Both the position numbers and the translations under genes were made by a program. From contig PWZB01000148.1 in the NCBI GenBank assembly GCA_003567625.1, positions 1 to 42,889 on the forward strand: a stretch of 42,889 nucleotides of DNA, given 5' to 3'. The notes beneath the pieces are model-generated. The model saw nothing but the letters and a program-made list of their open reading frames with translations. It had not been told where the DNA came from and searched no databases. The DNA comes from Bacteroidales bacterium (GTDB taxonomy: Bacteria > Bacteroidota > Bacteroidia > Bacteroidales > UBA7960). Positions 41,186 to 42,889 of this stretch are shown here, piece by piece. Position 1 is the first letter of the stretch; every line of letters starts with the position of its first letter.

Positions 41186-42628
41186 ATGGCTAAATATGTT
41201 TGTAAACCGGAAAGATTAGTTCTTTCAGTATTATTGGTTTTCAGTTTGATCAGTGCAAGCCATGCACAAGCGCAAAATGTTTGGACACTTGAATCCTGCA
41301 TAAGGCATGCACATGAGAACAATCTCAACTTACGTCAACAGGAGCTTAACGTAGAAATAGCCCGTGAAAATCTCACACAGGTAGCTTCCGAGCGGTTTCC
41401 CAACCTGAATTTTAACGCTACACATGGATATAACCACGGGAGGACAGTAGACCCTTTCACCAATGAGTTTGCAACCGAGAGGGTAAGGTCAAATAATTTC
41501 AGTGTTTCATCGGGTATGGTTTTATTTAACGGGTTTCAGATAAGCAATGCCATTAAACAGAGCAGGCTTATGGTTGATGCAAGCCGGCATGATGTTGAAG
41601 CAGTGAAAAATGATATTTCGCTGGCTATTGCATCGGCTTACTTGGAGATCCTGCTCTTCAAGGAGCTTATTGAGGTTATGGAAGGACAGCTTGAGATTAC
41701 CCGTCAGCAGGCAGAACGCACAAAAAAATTTTTTGAAGCCGGCAGGGTTCCGCGGGGAAATTTGCTTACCATCGAAGCACAGGCTGCAACTGAGGAATTA
41801 CAGCTTATCAATACACAAAACAATTTACAAATGGCCTACATTAACCTGGCTCACTTGCTTGACCTGCGCGAAATAGATGATTTCAGGATAGAGATACCCG
41901 ATATTGAAATTGACCCCGGTGAAATAACTGACATGTCGCCGGCAGAAATATACAACATTGCCGTCAGGATTCATCCTGATGTTAAAGCTTCACAAATACG
42001 TGTTTTAAGTGCCGAAAAGGATGTGGAAATAGCCCGTGGCGGAAGATATCCTATGCTTAGCCTGCGGGGTGCATATGGAACAGGATATTCGGGCGCAAGC
42101 CTTGAAGTTATCGAAAGTACTATTGCTGAACCTAAACCCATTGGCTATACGGAAAGCGGTGAAACAGTCTTCGTCCCAACTTATGATTATCAAACTCAAA
42201 TAATACCCTTTGCAGACCAGTTGGAAAACAACCGTAACAGGTCTATAGGTTTATACCTGACAATACCGGTATTCAATAACTTCCAGACACGTTCGGCAAT
42301 AAACAGAACTAAAGTAGCACTGGAAAGCAGTAAATTATCAAACAGGCTTGTCCGCGACCAGGTTTTTAAAACAATACAACAATCTCATGCCGATGCAAAA
42401 GCTTCTCTCAAAAAATATGAAGCAACAAAGAAAAATGCAGGAGCCCTGGAAGAAAGCTTCAGATATACCGAACAACGATTTAACGTAGGCATGGCCGACC
42501 CGATCGAATATAACGATGCCAAAAACCGCCTCGCAGCAGCAGAATCAGAACTGCTCCAGGCAAAATATGAGTTCGTTTTCAGAATAAAAATACTGGACTT
42601 CTATATGGGTAATCCTATTAAGCTATAA
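41186..42628 (+). CDS. TolC family outer-membrane efflux protein
   Basis: 480 aa. The signal peptide runs to about residue 30 (LVFSLISASHAQAQN). The mature protein begins VWTLESCIRHAHENNLNLRQ, the usual 'l.eal..Al..N..l....' OEP opening, and contains two OEP repeats rich in coiled coil (~35-230 and ~255-475), with SSGMVLFNGFQISNAIKQSR in the first and TIPVFNNFQTRSAINRTKVA in the second. It forms the outer-membrane channel of a tripartite efflux or type I secretion system. The membrane-fusion and pump genes would be expected downstream, outside the window. Confidence 0.93.
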   Translation: MAKYVCKPERLVLSVLLVFSLISASHAQAQNVWTLESCIRHAHENNLNLRQQELNVEIARENLTQVASERFPNLNFNATHGYNHGRTVDPFTNEFATERVRSNNFSVSSGMVLFNGFQISNAIKQSRLMVDASRHDVEAVKNDISLAIASAYLEILLFKELIEVMEGQLEITRQQAERTKKFFEAGRVPRGNLLTIEAQAATEELQLINTQNNLQMAYINLAHLLDLREIDDFRIEIPDIEIDPGEITDMSPAEIYNIAVRIHPDVKASQIRVLSAEKDVEIARGGRYPMLSLRGAYGTGYSGASLEVIESTIAEPKPIGYTESGETVFVPTYDYQTQIIPFADQLENNRNRSIGLYLTIPVFNNFQTRSAINRTKVALESSKLSNRLVRDQVFKTIQQSHADAKASLKKYEATKKNAGALEESFRYTEQRFNVGMADPIEYNDAKNRLAAAESELLQAKYEFVFRIKILDFYMGNPIKL

Positions 42629-42889
42629 GTTTAACAAGTAACGGATAGTGAGGGGGGGAGAGTGTGAGAGGGTGAGAAGATGAGAAAGGTTGAGGAGAAA
42701 CGTACTTTGTGGCCTTTGTGAACGTACTTCGTGGTCTCCTTCGTGGTAAAAAATATATTTAACCACAAAGGAGCACAAAGGTTAACACCAAGAACACAAA
42801 GGGTTCTGATAAAATAGCAAGGTTTCTCTTGTCAGCTATTGAAAGCATAAAGATGAGAAAATGAGAGAGTGCGACGAAGATGGGGGAAA
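42629..42889. other. Repeat-rich gap at window end
   Basis: No gene start is seen. It contains a GA-rich tract (42650-42695), the hairpin repeat copy C (42718-42773), several cacaaagg words (42767-42800) and another GA-rich stretch at 42845-42889. Confidence 0.45.
42718..42773. repeat. Dispersed hairpin repeat, copy C
   Basis: gtgaacgtacttcgtgg precedes ctccttcgtggt (42736-42747), which pairs with accacaaaggag (42762-42773) with a single mismatch around an AT-rich loop. It is the longest of the three copies. Confidence 0.65.

Overview
The window looks like a chromosomal segment of a Bacteroidota bacterium, probably an anaerobic or facultative environmental member of the Bacteroidales/Marinilabiliales type. 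The evidence is indirect: AT-rich DNA, almost no Shine-Dalgarno sequences, many -7 boxes of the form TAnnTTTG (best case TTG-N19-TATCTTTG before tRNA-Ser), lipoproteins with Fibrobacter-succinogenes-major-paralogous (FISUMP) domains, and an AddB-like nuclease and an S9D glutamyl-peptidase-like enzyme of kinds known to me from this phylum. No rRNA gene and no CRISPR array was seen.

Layout. 0.4-6.3 kb (minus): outer-membrane barrel protein, SSS-family Na+/solute symporter, secreted S9D peptidase. 6.7-8.0 kb: class I aminotransferase. 8.2-11.5 kb: tRNA-Ser(GCT), tRNA-Pro(TGG) and a roughly 3 kb decayed accessory island bounded by a 26-bp direct repeat that starts in the last bases of tRNA-Pro. 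The island holds a 3'-truncated IS110-type transposase, a FISUMP lipoprotein, and hipB/hipA remnants. 12-18 kb: small acidic lipoprotein, an AmgK-like kinase fused to a RapZ C-terminal domain, a MurU-like nucleotidyltransferase and an AddB-like Fe-S nuclease. 18-25.7 kb: HicB-like protein that looks like a HicB/HicA deletion chimera, alaS, M23 peptidase, and a six-PAS hybrid histidine kinase. 26-31.4 kb: pseudogene scrap, GT4 glycosyltransferase, unrecognised polytopic membrane protein, small coiled-coil protein, serine beta-lactamase-like hydrolase.

31.7-35.4 kb is the most coherent functional unit: five tightly packed plus-strand genes for a small Cys-rich protein, DsrC with both C-terminal redox cysteines, a DsrM/HdrE-like cytochrome b subunit, a DsrK/HdrD-like Fe-S subunit and a cysteine desulfurase. 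No dsrAB is visible. I infer a membrane-linked persulfide/trisulfide relay in which cysteine sulfur could be loaded on DsrC and exchanged with the quinone pool. It converges with, and overlaps by 47 bp, a second FISUMP lipoprotein.

36.8-42.6 kb is mostly housekeeping: panB, an RluA-type pseudouridine synthase, a small lipoprotein, radA and a TolC-family efflux protein that probably begins an efflux operon continuing past the window. Intergenic DNA carries at least two dispersed hairpin repeat families and a 19-bp tandem repeat.

All calls come from reading the sequence and remembered family motifs; no database search was run.
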